Made by a program: the position numbers and the translations under genes
Assembly (NCBI GenBank): GCA_030653385.1
Contig: JAURZM010000015.1
Location: forward strand, 54,610-118,609
DNA: 64,000 nt
Direction of reading: 5' to 3'
DNA from: Rubrivivax sp.
Lineage (GTDB): Bacteria > Pseudomonadota > Gammaproteobacteria > Burkholderiales > Burkholderiaceae_C
Notes under the pieces: model-generated
What the model saw: the letters and a program-made list of their open reading frames with translations, nothing else
What the model was told of the DNA's origin: nothing
Database searches by the model: none
Shown here: positions 30,770-40,331 of the stretch, piece after piece
Numbering within the stretch: position 1 is the stretch's first letter
Layout: every line of letters starts with the position of its first letter

Positions 30770-31863
30770 AGGTGCTGCTCGTGATCCATGGGTTGAGCGC
30801 CGGTGGCGCTGAGCGCGCCATGTCGGAACTGGCTACGTTCCTCGCAGGACGAGGATGGGGGGTCGTGCTTACCACGATCAGCGGCACGGTCGAACCCGAC
30901 TTCTATCCGCTCGACCCGTCGGTGCGCCGCGTTCGTCTCGCCAATCCGGCGCCCGCTTCGGGTACGTTCGGCAAGATTTCCGCTAACCTGCAGCGCATAC
31001 GCGCCTTGCGCGAATTGCTGGCGCACGAGCGGCCGCACGTCGTGCTTTCCTTCCTCGAGACAACCAACGTGCTGTGTCTGCTTGCCGTGCGCGGCCTGCG
31101 CGTCCCCATCGTCGTAGCCGAGCGCACCGATCCGGCCCAACACACAACCGTCCCGGCTCCCTGGCGACTGGCGAGACAGGTGCTGTACCGAAGGGCCAGC
31201 ATGGTGGTCGCGCAGACTGAGGCCGCCGGGGCTTGGCTGCGCGCACAGTGCCACTGTGCGGTGACGATCCTGGCGAACGCGCTGCGCCCGCTTCCGCCGG
31301 CCTCGGCCGCGCGCGAGCCACTGCTGCTGTCGGTCGGCCGCCTGGATCCGGCGAAGGGTTTCGACCTTCTGCTCGAAGCATTCGCCACAGTGCATCGCGA
31401 CTTCCCCGGCTGGCGGCTGGCAATCGTTGGCGTGGGGCCCCTGGCCGGCAACCTTCGAACTCGCGCCGCAACCTTGGGTATCGAAGATCGTGTCGAGTGG
31501 GCCGGGCAGCGCAGCGACGTCGAAGCCTGGTACGCACGTGCCGCTATCGTCGCGCAGGCTTCGCGCTTCGAGGGGTTCCCGAACGTCGTGCTGGAAGCGA
31601 TGGGCATGGGCGCGGCGGTGATCAGCACGGATTGCCGGTCGGGGCCGCGCGAGCTAATCACACACGGCCACGACGGCTGGCTGGTCCCGGTCGAGGACGT
31701 GCCGTCGCTGGCCGCCGCCTTGCGTATGCTGATGAGCGATGCCGTCCTGCGCCGGCGTCTCGGGGCAGCGGCGATGGCCGTCCGCAACCGATTCGAAGCC
31801 GGGCGCATGCTCGGCAGTTGGGAACAAATCCTCGCCGCGGCGTCGGCGAGCGCAAAGACATGA
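30766..31863 (+). CDS. GT4-family glycosyltransferase
   Basis: 365 residues. Starts MKVLLVIHGLSAGGAERAMSE, where the GGAER motif marks the acceptor domain of many GT4 enzymes. The donor site reads SVGRLDPAKGFDLLLEA and ASRFEGFPNVVLEAMGMGAAVIST (E-x7-E). It is a cytoplasmic, probably membrane-associated enzyme that builds the repeat unit. The stop overlaps the following methyltransferase start as ATGA. Sugar specificity is unknown. Confidence 0.88.
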   Translation: MKVLLVIHGLSAGGAERAMSELATFLAGRGWGVVLTTISGTVEPDFYPLDPSVRRVRLANPAPASGTFGKISANLQRIRALRELLAHERPHVVLSFLETTNVLCLLAVRGLRVPIVVAERTDPAQHTTVPAPWRLARQVLYRRASMVVAQTEAAGAWLRAQCHCAVTILANALRPLPPASAAREPLLLSVGRLDPAKGFDLLLEAFATVHRDFPGWRLAIVGVGPLAGNLRTRAATLGIEDRVEWAGQRSDVEAWYARAAIVAQASRFEGFPNVVLEAMGMGAAVISTDCRSGPRELITHGHDGWLVPVEDVPSLAAALRMLMSDAVLRRRLGAAAMAVRNRFEAGRMLGSWEQILAAASASAKT

Positions 31864-32729
31864 ACACACACGCTACCGAAGTTGACCGAGGCGAGCGCTT
31901 CGAGTTTGGCGCCAACTGGACGCGCTTCCTGGACAAGCTGGATGAGTCACGCATTGCGGAGGCGATGTCGTCGCTGAGCGCCATGCTCGGCCTGTCACGG
32001 CTTGACGGCCTGCGGCTGCTCGACATCGGCTCCGGCAGCGGCCTGTTCAGCCTGGCGGCTCGTCGGCTTGGGGCACAGGTTCACTCCTTCGACTACGACC
32101 CGCAGTCGGTGGCCTGTACCCGACGCCTGCGCGAGCGCAATGACCCAGCCGACCCCCACTGGACCGTGGAGCAGGGATCGGTGCTCGACGCCGCCTTCAT
32201 GGATAGCTTCGACTGCTTCGACATCGTGTACTCATGGGGCGTCCTCCACCACACCGGGGCAATGTGGCAGGCGATCGACCACGCCGCCGCCCGCGTCGCG
32301 CCGGGCGGACGACTGTTCATCGCCATCTATAACGACCAGGGGCGCGCGAGCCGGATGTGGCTGCGCACGAAGCAGGCCTACAACGCGCTGCCGCGCCCGC
32401 TTCGCGCACTGGTGCTGTGGCCCACATTCCTGCGGTTGTGGGGCCCGACCACGTTGCGCGACCTGTTCGCCGGCCGCCCCTTCGCCACCTGGCGGACTTT
32501 CCAGCGCAACCGCGGCATGGATCCCTGGCGAGACGTCGTCGATTGGGTCGGCGGGCTGCCGTTCGAGGTGGCCAAGCCCGAACGCATCTTCGATCACTTG
32601 CGAGACCAGGGCTTCGAGTTGCGTCGCCTGGTGACCTGCGCCGGTGGACATGGTTGCAACGAGTATGTTCTCCAGCGGCGTGCAGTGGAGAACGCAACGG
32701 TGCCTGCCGCCGGGATGGGGCCGCAGTGA
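31860..32729 (+). CDS. Class I SAM-dependent methyltransferase (tandem copy 1)
   Basis: 289 residues from MNTHATEVDRGERF. SAM-binding motif I is LLDIGSGSGLFSLAA, motif II FDYDPQSVACTRRLR, and motif IV is DIVYSWGVLHHTGAMWQA. PGGRLFIAIYNDQG and GGLPFEVAKPERIFDHL follow. A methyl group on a sugar of the repeat unit is the likely product. It is strongly similar to the next gene, indicating tandem duplication. The preceding frame is open but belongs to the GT gene in another frame. Confidence 0.86.
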   Translation: MNTHATEVDRGERFEFGANWTRFLDKLDESRIAEAMSSLSAMLGLSRLDGLRLLDIGSGSGLFSLAARRLGAQVHSFDYDPQSVACTRRLRERNDPADPHWTVEQGSVLDAAFMDSFDCFDIVYSWGVLHHTGAMWQAIDHAAARVAPGGRLFIAIYNDQGRASRMWLRTKQAYNALPRPLRALVLWPTFLRLWGPTTLRDLFAGRPFATWRTFQRNRGMDPWRDVVDWVGGLPFEVAKPERIFDHLRDQGFELRRLVTCAGGHGCNEYVLQRRAVENATVPAAGMGPQ

Positions 32730-33592
32730 CCGACGCTGCTTCCCATGCCGCAGAACTGGCCGCAGGCGACCGCTTTGCTTTCGGCGTCAACTGGGCACGC
32801 TTCCTCGAGGTGCTCGACGAACGGCGCATTCAGGAAGCCGAGACATCGTTGCGCACGATGCTCGCAGTCGACACGTTGGCCGGGCTACGGTTTGTCGACA
32901 TCGGCTCCGGCAGCGGCCTGTTCAGCTTGGCGGCGCGGCGACTCGGCGCACAGGTGCACTCGTTCGACTATGACGCCCAGTCGGTGGCCTGTACACGCGA
33001 GCTGCGTCGGCGCTACTTCAACGACGACCCCGATTGGGTGGTGGAACAAGGATCGGTGCTCGACACCGGCTACCTCGCCAGACTGGGCAACTTCGACGTC
33101 GTGTACTCGTGGGGAGTGCTGCACCACACCGGGGCGATGTGGCAGGCGCTGGCCAACGTCGCGCCGCTGGTGACCCCAGGGGGTCGGTTGTTCATCGCGA
33201 TCTACAACGACCAGGGCGGTGCGAGCCGGCGCTGGTGGCATCTCAAACGCATCTACAACAAGCTGCCTCGCCTGCTGCGTTCACCTTACATGCTGTTGGT
33301 AATGGGTCCCCGTGAGGGCCTCTTCTTCCTGGTGCAGCTCGTGCGCGGCCGGCCCATGGCCTACTTGCGGCAGATTCGCGACTACGCTCGCGGCAGTCGT
33401 CGCGGCATGAACTACTGGCACGACATGGTCGACTGGATCGGTGGCTATCCGTTCGAAGTCGCCAAGCCGGAACAGGTTTTCTCCTTTTACCGCGACCGCG
33501 AGTTCACGCTGCGCCAATTGAGCACTTCCGCGGGCGGCACCGCCTGCAACGAGTACGTATTCCGGCGCAACCGGGCCGATGATGGCGACTGA
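32726..33592 (+). CDS. Class I SAM-dependent methyltransferase (tandem copy 2)
   Basis: 288 residues with a GTG start (VTDAASHAAELAAGDRF) overlapping the previous stop as GTGA, and a GGATGGGG ribosome site upstream. Motif I FVDIGSGSGLFSLAARRLG and HHTGAMWQAL are nearly the same as in copy 1. The copies differ mainly around residues 80-95 and 180-225, which could reflect different acceptors. Both are intact. It overlaps the following GT by 14 nt. Confidence 0.86.
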   Translation: MTDAASHAAELAAGDRFAFGVNWARFLEVLDERRIQEAETSLRTMLAVDTLAGLRFVDIGSGSGLFSLAARRLGAQVHSFDYDAQSVACTRELRRRYFNDDPDWVVEQGSVLDTGYLARLGNFDVVYSWGVLHHTGAMWQALANVAPLVTPGGRLFIAIYNDQGGASRRWWHLKRIYNKLPRLLRSPYMLLVMGPREGLFFLVQLVRGRPMAYLRQIRDYARGSRRGMNYWHDMVDWIGGYPFEVAKPEQVFSFYRDREFTLRQLSTSAGGTACNEYVFRRNRADDGD

Positions 33593-34700
33593 GGAACAGC
33601 CCGCCACCGCGCGGCGCCTGCGTCTGCTTGTGCTGTTGCCGTCGCTACAAGGAGGCGGGGCAGAGCGCGTGATGTTGACGCTGCTGCGCCACCTTGACCG
33701 TGTGCGCTTCGAACCGATGCTGGCCGTCGTCGACGGGCGCACCGCGGATCTGGAGGCCGACCGACCGGCGGACCTGCCGTTCTTCGATCTGGAGCGCCGC
33801 AGCGTCCGCGCCGCGGCGATCTCGATCGTGCGATTGGTGCGTCGGCTCCGGCCTGACATCGTGCTGTCCACTCTGAGCCACCTGAACCTGATGTTGGCAC
33901 TGCTGCGGCCACTGCTGCCACGGAACGTACGCGTGATCGGACGCGAGTCGATCACCCTGTCGGCCGGCATCGCGACCGAGCGTCGGCCCGCACTCTGGCG
34001 CTTTGGCTACCGGCACTTCTATCCGCGGCTCGACCTCGTGATCTGCCAATCGGTCGCAATGCAGGAGGACCTGTGCCGTCACTTCGGCATGCCGGTTGGA
34101 CGCACCGTTGTCATTCCCAACCCGGTCGACGTCGAGCGTGTTGATCGGCTCGCCGCGGCGTCGATCGGAGAACCGGCCTCTCAGGAGATACAGCTTGTAG
34201 CTGTCGGACGTCTCGCGCCGCAGAAGGGCTTCGACTTGCTTCTCCAAGCGCTGGCCGCCTGTCGGGACCTGCCGCTGCGGCTGGATCTGCTGGGGCAGGG
34301 CCCGGAAGAGAACGCCCTCAGAAGCCTGGCGCAGTGCCTTGGCTTGGGCGATCGCGTCCGCTTCCACGGCTTCGTCGCCAATCCCTACCCTTGGCTGAAG
34401 CGCGCGGACGCACTGGTGCTGAGCTCACGGTACGAAGGGCTGCCGAACGTGGCCCTAGAGGCGCTGGCCTGTGGCACGCCGGTGCTGACGACTCCTACAC
34501 CTCCGGCGCTGGAGATCGTGGCTGGGCTGCGGCAGTGTGTGACAGCCGACGCGATCAGCGCCGAGGCGCTCGCCCGGGCAATGCGACGCTGGCACGACGG
34601 GCAGCGCGAACGCGTCCCGGCCGCCGCGGTTGACCGCTACGCCGTGCGTTCTATCGCGCAACGCTACGAACAGGTCCTCCGTCGTGCAGCCGGCTTTTGA
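33579..34700 (+). CDS. GT4-family glycosyltransferase
   Basis: 373 residues from the first of two adjacent ATG codons (33579 or 33582). LLVLLPSLQGGGAERVMLTLL is the GT4 acceptor-domain start. AVGRLAPQKGFDLLLQAL, HGFVANPYPWLKRAD and SSRYEGLPNVALEALACGTPVL form the donor side with E-x7-E. It resembles WcaA/PglJ-like GT4 enzymes. It overlaps the methyltransferase upstream and the membrane protein downstream, so translation is likely coupled. Confidence 0.88.
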   Translation: MMATEEQPATARRLRLLVLLPSLQGGGAERVMLTLLRHLDRVRFEPMLAVVDGRTADLEADRPADLPFFDLERRSVRAAAISIVRLVRRLRPDIVLSTLSHLNLMLALLRPLLPRNVRVIGRESITLSAGIATERRPALWRFGYRHFYPRLDLVICQSVAMQEDLCRHFGMPVGRTVVIPNPVDVERVDRLAAASIGEPASQEIQLVAVGRLAPQKGFDLLLQALAACRDLPLRLDLLGQGPEENALRSLAQCLGLGDRVRFHGFVANPYPWLKRADALVLSSRYEGLPNVALEALACGTPVLTTPTPPALEIVAGLRQCVTADAISAEALARAMRRWHDGQRERVPAAAVDRYAVRSIAQRYEQVLRRAAGF

Positions 34701-35874
34701 TCTCGGCCTGCTGGCCGCCCCGTCGGCCCTGATCTTCGCCGCCGTGTTGTTGGCCGGCTGGCACGTCGGCGCCTCCCCGGCACTGACCTGGGCGCTGGCC
34801 CTGGCAAAGACTTCGCTTTACTTCGTTTACTTCGGCGTCTTCTTTGACGGCAGCTTCACGTTCATCGACGACTGGACCTACCTTGAACGTGGTGCGGCGC
34901 TTCACGCCGCTGGCGTGCGCTGGTTCAACATGTTCGACAGCCTGCCGTTGCTTCTTGCGGTCGGTGAGGGCAACCACTTCCTGTACTACAGCTTCAATGC
35001 CACCGCGATCGGTACCTTCGGCGAGGGCTACTTCGCTCCGGTTGCCGTCAACGTCGTGATCTCGGTGGCAGTGGCGTGGCTGGCGACGCGGCTGGTCGTC
35101 GCCGAAGGTCTGTGCGTCCCCCGCCTTGCACCTGCCTTCTTCGCCTTCATGACCCTGCACCCTGACATCCTGGCCTGGTCCACCGTGCTCAACGGAAAGG
35201 ACACGCTGGTGCTGCTGCTGCACGTACTGCTGCTGACCGCGGTCTCCTGGTTCCTGAAGGGCTGGCGCTGGCGCGCGTTGGTGCTGGCCGCCACAGCGAC
35301 CGCGGTGCTGCTCTTTCTGCGCTTCTACGTGCCTGTCCTGTTCGCGATCGCACTCGCAGTGGTCGGGGCCCTTGGGATGAGCCGCACGGCACGCTGGCGG
35401 ATGCTGGGCCTTTCAGCCCTCGTCGGCTCGGGTCTGGTCTGGCAGATGGGAGGCGCGGGTCTGCAGTCCGTGCTTGACGCCCTGCGTGCCGAGTTCGTCA
35501 ACCCGGTGTGGGGCTTGTTGCGGTTCACGCTCACGCCGATCCCGTTCAACACCTCGCCGGAGTATGCGTTTCTCGACTTCCCAGCGCTGCTTCACTGGCT
35601 GTTTTTGCCTGCCGCCGTCCTGGGCTTCTTGACCGTGCTGCGCACGCCCACACCCTTCGCCCGCTACCTGGCCGTTTACACCTTGGTCTTCGTCGCCCTG
35701 TACGCCGTGTACGGTGAGCTGCAGGGTCCCCGCCATCGGCTGCAACTCGACTTCGCTTGGGCCACATTCCAGTTCATCGGGATCGGCGTGCTAGTGCGAC
35801 TGCTGGCGACGATCTCCGTGCGGCGCCGGTCTTCCGGCCGCGCCGACCACTTCACGCAGAGCCCCACGCCATGA
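34684..35874 (+). CDS. Polytopic membrane protein, candidate Wzy polymerase
   Basis: 396 residues from a GTG at 34684, overlapping the GT stop by 17 nt; a TTG at 34630 is an alternative. About ten hydrophobic segments, with a long loop (FIDDWTYLERGAALHAAG) and the sequence HPDILAWSTVLNGKDTLVLLL. There is no recognised catalytic motif. Position in a wzx-containing operon and the membrane topology make a Wzy-type repeat-unit polymerase the best guess, since no other candidate lies in the operon. A GT-C transferase is the alternative. Function is inferred only. Confidence 0.6.
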   Translation: MQPAFDLGLLAAPSALIFAAVLLAGWHVGASPALTWALALAKTSLYFVYFGVFFDGSFTFIDDWTYLERGAALHAAGVRWFNMFDSLPLLLAVGEGNHFLYYSFNATAIGTFGEGYFAPVAVNVVISVAVAWLATRLVVAEGLCVPRLAPAFFAFMTLHPDILAWSTVLNGKDTLVLLLHVLLLTAVSWFLKGWRWRALVLAATATAVLLFLRFYVPVLFAIALAVVGALGMSRTARWRMLGLSALVGSGLVWQMGGAGLQSVLDALRAEFVNPVWGLLRFTLTPIPFNTSPEYAFLDFPALLHWLFLPAAVLGFLTVLRTPTPFARYLAVYTLVFVALYAVYGELQGPRHRLQLDFAWATFQFIGIGVLVRLLATISVRRRSSGRADHFTQSPTP

Positions 35875-37013
35875 TCCGCGTTCTGTTCGTGGCGACCGGC
35901 CTCGATGTGGGCGGCGCCGAGATCTCGCTGCTGAACATCCTGCAGCACCTGGACCGATCGCGCTTCGAAGCCCACGTCGTCTCGCTGACCGGGCACGGCG
36001 ACGTCGCGCCGCGGATTGCCGCGCTCGGCATCACGGTGACCTCATTCGACTTCGCTCGCCAGCCGCTGCGCAGTTGGACCGGTCTGCGGCGGCTGATGAG
36101 GAACCTTCGTCCACATGTCGTGCAGACATGGATGTATCACGCCGATCTGATCGGCGGGCTCGCGGCGCGCACGGTGGGCTTGCGTCACGTGGTCTGGGGA
36201 ATCCGCAACCTGACACTGGACCCTCAGGGCAGCCGCCGCAGCACGCGCCTCGTCGCGGCAGGCTGCGCCCGCCTGTCGCGGTGGCTGCCCGCCGCGGTGG
36301 TCTCCTGTTCGCATGCGGCGCGCGACGTCCACCAGGCCCTGGGCTACCGACCGCAGCACTTCGTCGTGATCGGTAACGGGTTCGATCTCTCGGAGTTCCG
36401 GCCCGATCCCGGGGCGCGCGCCTCCGTGTGCCATGAGCTGGACCTGCCCGCCGAGGCCGAGTTGATCATTCATGTCGGCCGGTACCATCCGCACAAGAAC
36501 CATCGCGGCCTGATTCGCGCGCTGGGATTGGTACACCGTCAACGGCCGGAGGCGCACTTCGTGCTGGTCGGCAACGACGTGGACGCAGCCAATCACGAGA
36601 TCGTGCAGGCCGTTGCCGACACTGGGGGGGCAGCCAGTTTCCACCTCCTGGGGCTGCGCCAGGACATCGCGCGCCTGATCGCGGCAAGCCATCTGCTGGT
36701 GCAGTCGTCGACCAGCGAGGCCTTTCCCCGCGTGCTGGGCGAGGCGATGGCGTGTGGCGTCCCGTGCGTGACCACCGACGTCGGCGACTCGCGTCTCATC
36801 GTCGAACGCTGCGGGATTGTGGTTCCCCCGGACGACAACCCGGGGTTGGCCCGTGCCATCCTCGAGTTGCTCTCTTTGCCCGCCGACCAGCTCGAGGAAC
36901 TGAGGCGGAAGGCGCGCGCGCGGGCGCTGTCTCAGTTCGACATCCGTGCCGTGACGCGGCAGTACGAAACCTTCTACATGAATCTGCAAGGTGGTCTCCC
37001 ATGTGCGGCCTGA
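35871..37013 (+). CDS. GT4-family glycosyltransferase
   Basis: 380 residues from MIRVLFVATGLDVGGAEISL (ATG at 35871). The donor site has HVGRYHPHKNHRGLIRAL and SSTSEAFPRVLGEAMACGVPCVTTD. It overlaps the membrane gene by 4 nt and asnB by 13 nt. It is most like GT4 enzymes of O-antigen and capsule loci. Donor and acceptor are unknown. Confidence 0.87.
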   Translation: MIRVLFVATGLDVGGAEISLLNILQHLDRSRFEAHVVSLTGHGDVAPRIAALGITVTSFDFARQPLRSWTGLRRLMRNLRPHVVQTWMYHADLIGGLAARTVGLRHVVWGIRNLTLDPQGSRRSTRLVAAGCARLSRWLPAAVVSCSHAARDVHQALGYRPQHFVVIGNGFDLSEFRPDPGARASVCHELDLPAEAELIIHVGRYHPHKNHRGLIRALGLVHRQRPEAHFVLVGNDVDAANHEIVQAVADTGGAASFHLLGLRQDIARLIAASHLLVQSSTSEAFPRVLGEAMACGVPCVTTDVGDSRLIVERCGIVVPPDDNPGLARAILELLSLPADQLEELRRKARARALSQFDIRAVTRQYETFYMNLQGGLPCAA

Positions 37014-38980
37014 CCGGTTTCTGGCAACGCGCCCCCATCGAACCCGGGCAGGCGCGAGACCTTGTGCTGCGGATGGCCGCGCGCATCGCCCACCGTGGCC
37101 CCGACGACCACGGGGCCTGGGTCGACGTCCAGGCAGGCATCGCCCTCGGCCACCGCCGTCTGTCGATCGTCGAGCTCAGTGCTGCAGGCCACCAGCCCAT
37201 GGCCTCGGCCAGCGGCCGCTACGTGATCGCCTACAACGGCGAGATCTACAACCACGACGAATTGCGCAGTCGGCTTGAGCGCGAGGCCGGCCACGCCCTG
37301 CCCTGGCGTGGCCACTCGGACACCGAGACCCTGCTGGCAGCGATCGACGCCTGGGGAATCGCGCCCGCGCTGCAAGCCTCGATCGGCATGTTCGCCCTGG
37401 CCTTGTGGGACCGGCAGGAGCGCTCACTGGTGCTGGCACGCGACCGTGTGGGAGAGAAGCCGCTGTATTACGGCTGGCAAGGAAAGGGGGCGCAGCGGGT
37501 CCTGCTCTTCGGTTCCGAACTGAAGGCGCTGCGCGCCCACCCGGCCTTCACGGCCGCCATCGACCGCGACGCGCTGACCCTCTTCATGCGCCACGGCTAC
37601 GTGCCCGCACCCTGGACGATCCACGAAGGTATCCGCAAACTGCCGCCGGGCACCTTGGCGACCTTGCGGTCGCCCGAAGCGGAGCCCGAACTGCAGCGCT
37701 ATTGGTCCGCCGAGGACATGATGTTGCAGGGCCACCGTCAGCCACTCGACCTGGGCCCTGACGAAGCGGTGGACCGGCTCGAGAAGCTGCTGCGCAGTGC
37801 TGTCGGTCAACAGATGGTGGCCGATGTGCCGCTGGGCGCATTCCTGTCAGGCGGCATCGACTCATCGACCGTCGTCGCCCTGATGCAGGCGCAGTCGGCG
37901 CGCCCGGTACGCACGTTCTCGATCGGCTTCCATGAGGCGGGCTTTAACGAGGCGGAGCACGCCAAGGCCGTCGCTGCGCATCTGGGCACCGACCACACCG
38001 AGCTTTACGTCACCCCCCAGCAGGCAATTCAGGTCGTGCCGCAGCTGCCGTCGATGTACGACGAGCCGTTCGCTGATTCGTCGCAGATTCCGACTCACCT
38101 GGTCGCACATCTGGCGCGCGGACACGTCACGGTGGCGCTGTCGGGCGACGGCGGCGACGAGCTGTTCTGCGGCTACAGCCGTTACCTGCTCGCACAGCGG
38201 CTGTGGGGCAAGATCAGCGCGGTGCCGTTGCCGCTCCGGCGCGCGGCGGCGGCCTTGATCACGGCCGGTTCCGAGGCGTCCTGGGACCGCATTGCCGACG
38301 GCCTCGGACGGGTGATGCCGCTGTCAGACCGCTTCGTCCGCCCGGGCGAGAAGCTGCACAAGGGCGCGCGCGCCATGGTCGGCCGCAACAGCGATGCGCT
38401 GTACCTGAACCTGGTGTCCCTGTGGGCCGATCCCGGGGCGCTGGTGCTCGGCGCGCACGAGCCGCGCACCGTGCTAACCGGCGCCGCGACGCCGCTGCGC
38501 GCGCTGCCCGACGTGCAGCGCATGATGGCGTTCGACCTGCTGACCTACCTGCCAGACGACATCCTGGTCAAGGTCGACCGCGCGGCGATGGCGGTCTCGC
38601 TGGAGACACGCGTGCCGCTGCTCGATCACCGCGTGATCGAATTCGCCTGGCAGTTGCCGATGGCGCACAAGCTGCGCGATGGCGTCACCAAGTGGGCGTT
38701 GCGGCAGGTGCTCTACCGCCACGTCCCACGCGCCCTGGTCGACCGCCAGAAGATGGGGTTTGGCGTGCCGATCGACAGCTGGCTGCGCGGCCCGCTGCGC
38801 GAGTGGGCCGAGTCGCTGCTGGACCCACAGCGCTTGCGAGCGGACGGGTTGCTCGCCGTGGAGCCCATCCAGCGCGCGTGGCAATCCCACGTGGATGGCG
38901 CTGCCAACCGCCAATATCCGCTTTGGAACGTGCTGATGTTCCAGGCTTGGCTGCGCCAGCAAGAGATCGCGCCGACATGA
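37001..38980 (+). CDS. asnB: Glutamine-hydrolysing asparagine synthase-like amidotransferase
   Basis: 659 residues from MCGLTGFWQRA. The N-terminal glutaminase domain has the catalytic Cys2 and the RLSIVELSAAGHQPM, YNGEIYN and GHSDTETLL motifs. The synthetase domain has the PP-loop LSGGIDSSTVV and LSGDGGDELFCGYSRY. In polysaccharide loci such proteins are thought to amidate a carboxyl group of a sugar or amino-sugar substituent rather than make free asparagine; that is inference. An AAGGTGG ribosome site precedes the ATG. It overlaps genes on both sides. Confidence 0.92.
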   Translation: MCGLTGFWQRAPIEPGQARDLVLRMAARIAHRGPDDHGAWVDVQAGIALGHRRLSIVELSAAGHQPMASASGRYVIAYNGEIYNHDELRSRLEREAGHALPWRGHSDTETLLAAIDAWGIAPALQASIGMFALALWDRQERSLVLARDRVGEKPLYYGWQGKGAQRVLLFGSELKALRAHPAFTAAIDRDALTLFMRHGYVPAPWTIHEGIRKLPPGTLATLRSPEAEPELQRYWSAEDMMLQGHRQPLDLGPDEAVDRLEKLLRSAVGQQMVADVPLGAFLSGGIDSSTVVALMQAQSARPVRTFSIGFHEAGFNEAEHAKAVAAHLGTDHTELYVTPQQAIQVVPQLPSMYDEPFADSSQIPTHLVAHLARGHVTVALSGDGGDELFCGYSRYLLAQRLWGKISAVPLPLRRAAAALITAGSEASWDRIADGLGRVMPLSDRFVRPGEKLHKGARAMVGRNSDALYLNLVSLWADPGALVLGAHEPRTVLTGAATPLRALPDVQRMMAFDLLTYLPDDILVKVDRAAMAVSLETRVPLLDHRVIEFAWQLPMAHKLRDGVTKWALRQVLYRHVPRALVDRQKMGFGVPIDSWLRGPLREWAESLLDPQRLRADGLLAVEPIQRAWQSHVDGAANRQYPLWNVLMFQAWLRQQEIAPT

Positions 38981-40119
38981 AAGTGGCAGTCATCGCGAAC
39001 ACGTCCTGGTACGTCTACAACTTCCGGCGCAACCTGATGACTGCGCTGCGTGAGGCCGGCCATGAGCCGGTGGTCGTGGCCGGACACGACGACTACACCG
39101 ACAAGCTTCGCCGTGCCGGCTTCGAATGCCATGCGGTGCCCTTCAGCGGCGCGGGAGTGAACCCCCTGCGCGAACTGCGGACCATATTCGCCTTGCGCCA
39201 GAGGCTACGTCGCCTCGGTGCGAATGTCGCTCTCACCTACACACCCAAAGGCACGATCTACACTGCGCTTGCGCTCATCGGTCTTCGGGTGCGGATCATC
39301 GCCAATATCTCCGGGCTCGGTCGAGCATTCGTGCGGCAGTCATGGCTCACTTTTGCGACGAGTTGGCTTTATCGCCTGACGTTAAGGCGCACGGAGCGAG
39401 TTTTCTTCCAGAACGCCGACGACCTGCGCTTGTTCGAGCGACTCGGACTGGTAGAAACGGCGCAAGCGCGCCTGCTGCCCGGCTCTGGAGTCGATCTCGT
39501 GCACTTCAGTCCGGCACCGAGCCCGGAGACTGACGAGCGCTCTGCCGTCCGCTTTCTGATGGTGGCGCGCCTCATGTGGGAGAAAGGCGTCTGCGAGTAT
39601 GTTGAGGCTGCCCGTGTCGCACGCCGCCTGGACCCGCGATTGCACTTTGCGCTTCTCGGGCCACCAGAGTCCTCGGCTCGGCAGGGCGCGTCGCAGCCGA
39701 CTCTGGACAAGTGGGTCTGCGAGGGCGTGATCGAGTACCTTGGCGTCACCGATGACGTGCGCCCCCACCTGCTGGCTGCGAACTGCGTCGTCCTGCCCTC
39801 CTATTATCGGGAAGGCGTCCCGCGCTCGCTGCTTGAAGCTGCGGCAATGGCACGTCCCGTTGTCACGACCGACGCCGTGGGCTGCCGCGAGTGCGTGGAC
39901 GACGGGATTACAGGCTACCTTTGCCGCCCGATGGACGCGCAGGACCTGGCGCAGCGCTTGCTCGACTTTGCTGCGCTGAGCCCCGAGCAACGGGCTGCCA
40001 TGGGCCGCGCCGGTCGGGCAAAGATGGAGCGCGAGTTCGACGAGCGCATCGTGATCCAGCGCTACCTGGAAGCGCTGGTCGGCCCGAGTGCTGCGGGCAT
40101 CGGCGCGGCAGCCTCCTGA
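38977..40119 (+). CDS. GT4-family glycosyltransferase (CapM/PglA-like)
   Basis: 380 residues from MKVAVIANTSWYVYNFRRNL; this start (IANTSWYxYNFR) is common in CapM/PglA-type enzymes that add an HexNAc to a lipid-linked sugar. Other motifs are NISGLGRAF, MVARLMWEKGVCEYVEAA and PSYYREGVPRSLLEAAAMARPVVTTD. It closes the operon that begins at 24,071; the DNA that follows is decayed. A short diverged copy of part of it lies at 40720-40785. Confidence 0.88.
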   Translation: MKVAVIANTSWYVYNFRRNLMTALREAGHEPVVVAGHDDYTDKLRRAGFECHAVPFSGAGVNPLRELRTIFALRQRLRRLGANVALTYTPKGTIYTALALIGLRVRIIANISGLGRAFVRQSWLTFATSWLYRLTLRRTERVFFQNADDLRLFERLGLVETAQARLLPGSGVDLVHFSPAPSPETDERSAVRFLMVARLMWEKGVCEYVEAARVARRLDPRLHFALLGPPESSARQGASQPTLDKWVCEGVIEYLGVTDDVRPHLLAANCVVLPSYYREGVPRSLLEAAAMARPVVTTDAVGCRECVDDGITGYLCRPMDAQDLAQRLLDFAALSPEQRAAMGRAGRAKMEREFDERIVIQRYLEALVGPSAAGIGAAAS

Positions 40120-40331
40120 TCGAGCAACTTGCAGTTCACCCGGCCAGGGCACGGCGGGCAACGGACGATTCGAAAGTTTCCGGTGGCGCCAGCCCGCAAA
40201 CGGCGACCGGTTGACTGTCATTCCCTCATGCGCACGATTTCCCTGTCCCCCCTTGAACCCGCTCTGGATCGCTTCCCGAAGTTCATGCCCCGCTGCGTTG
40301 CCCACCCGTTGCTCGGCATGCCGACGGTTCG

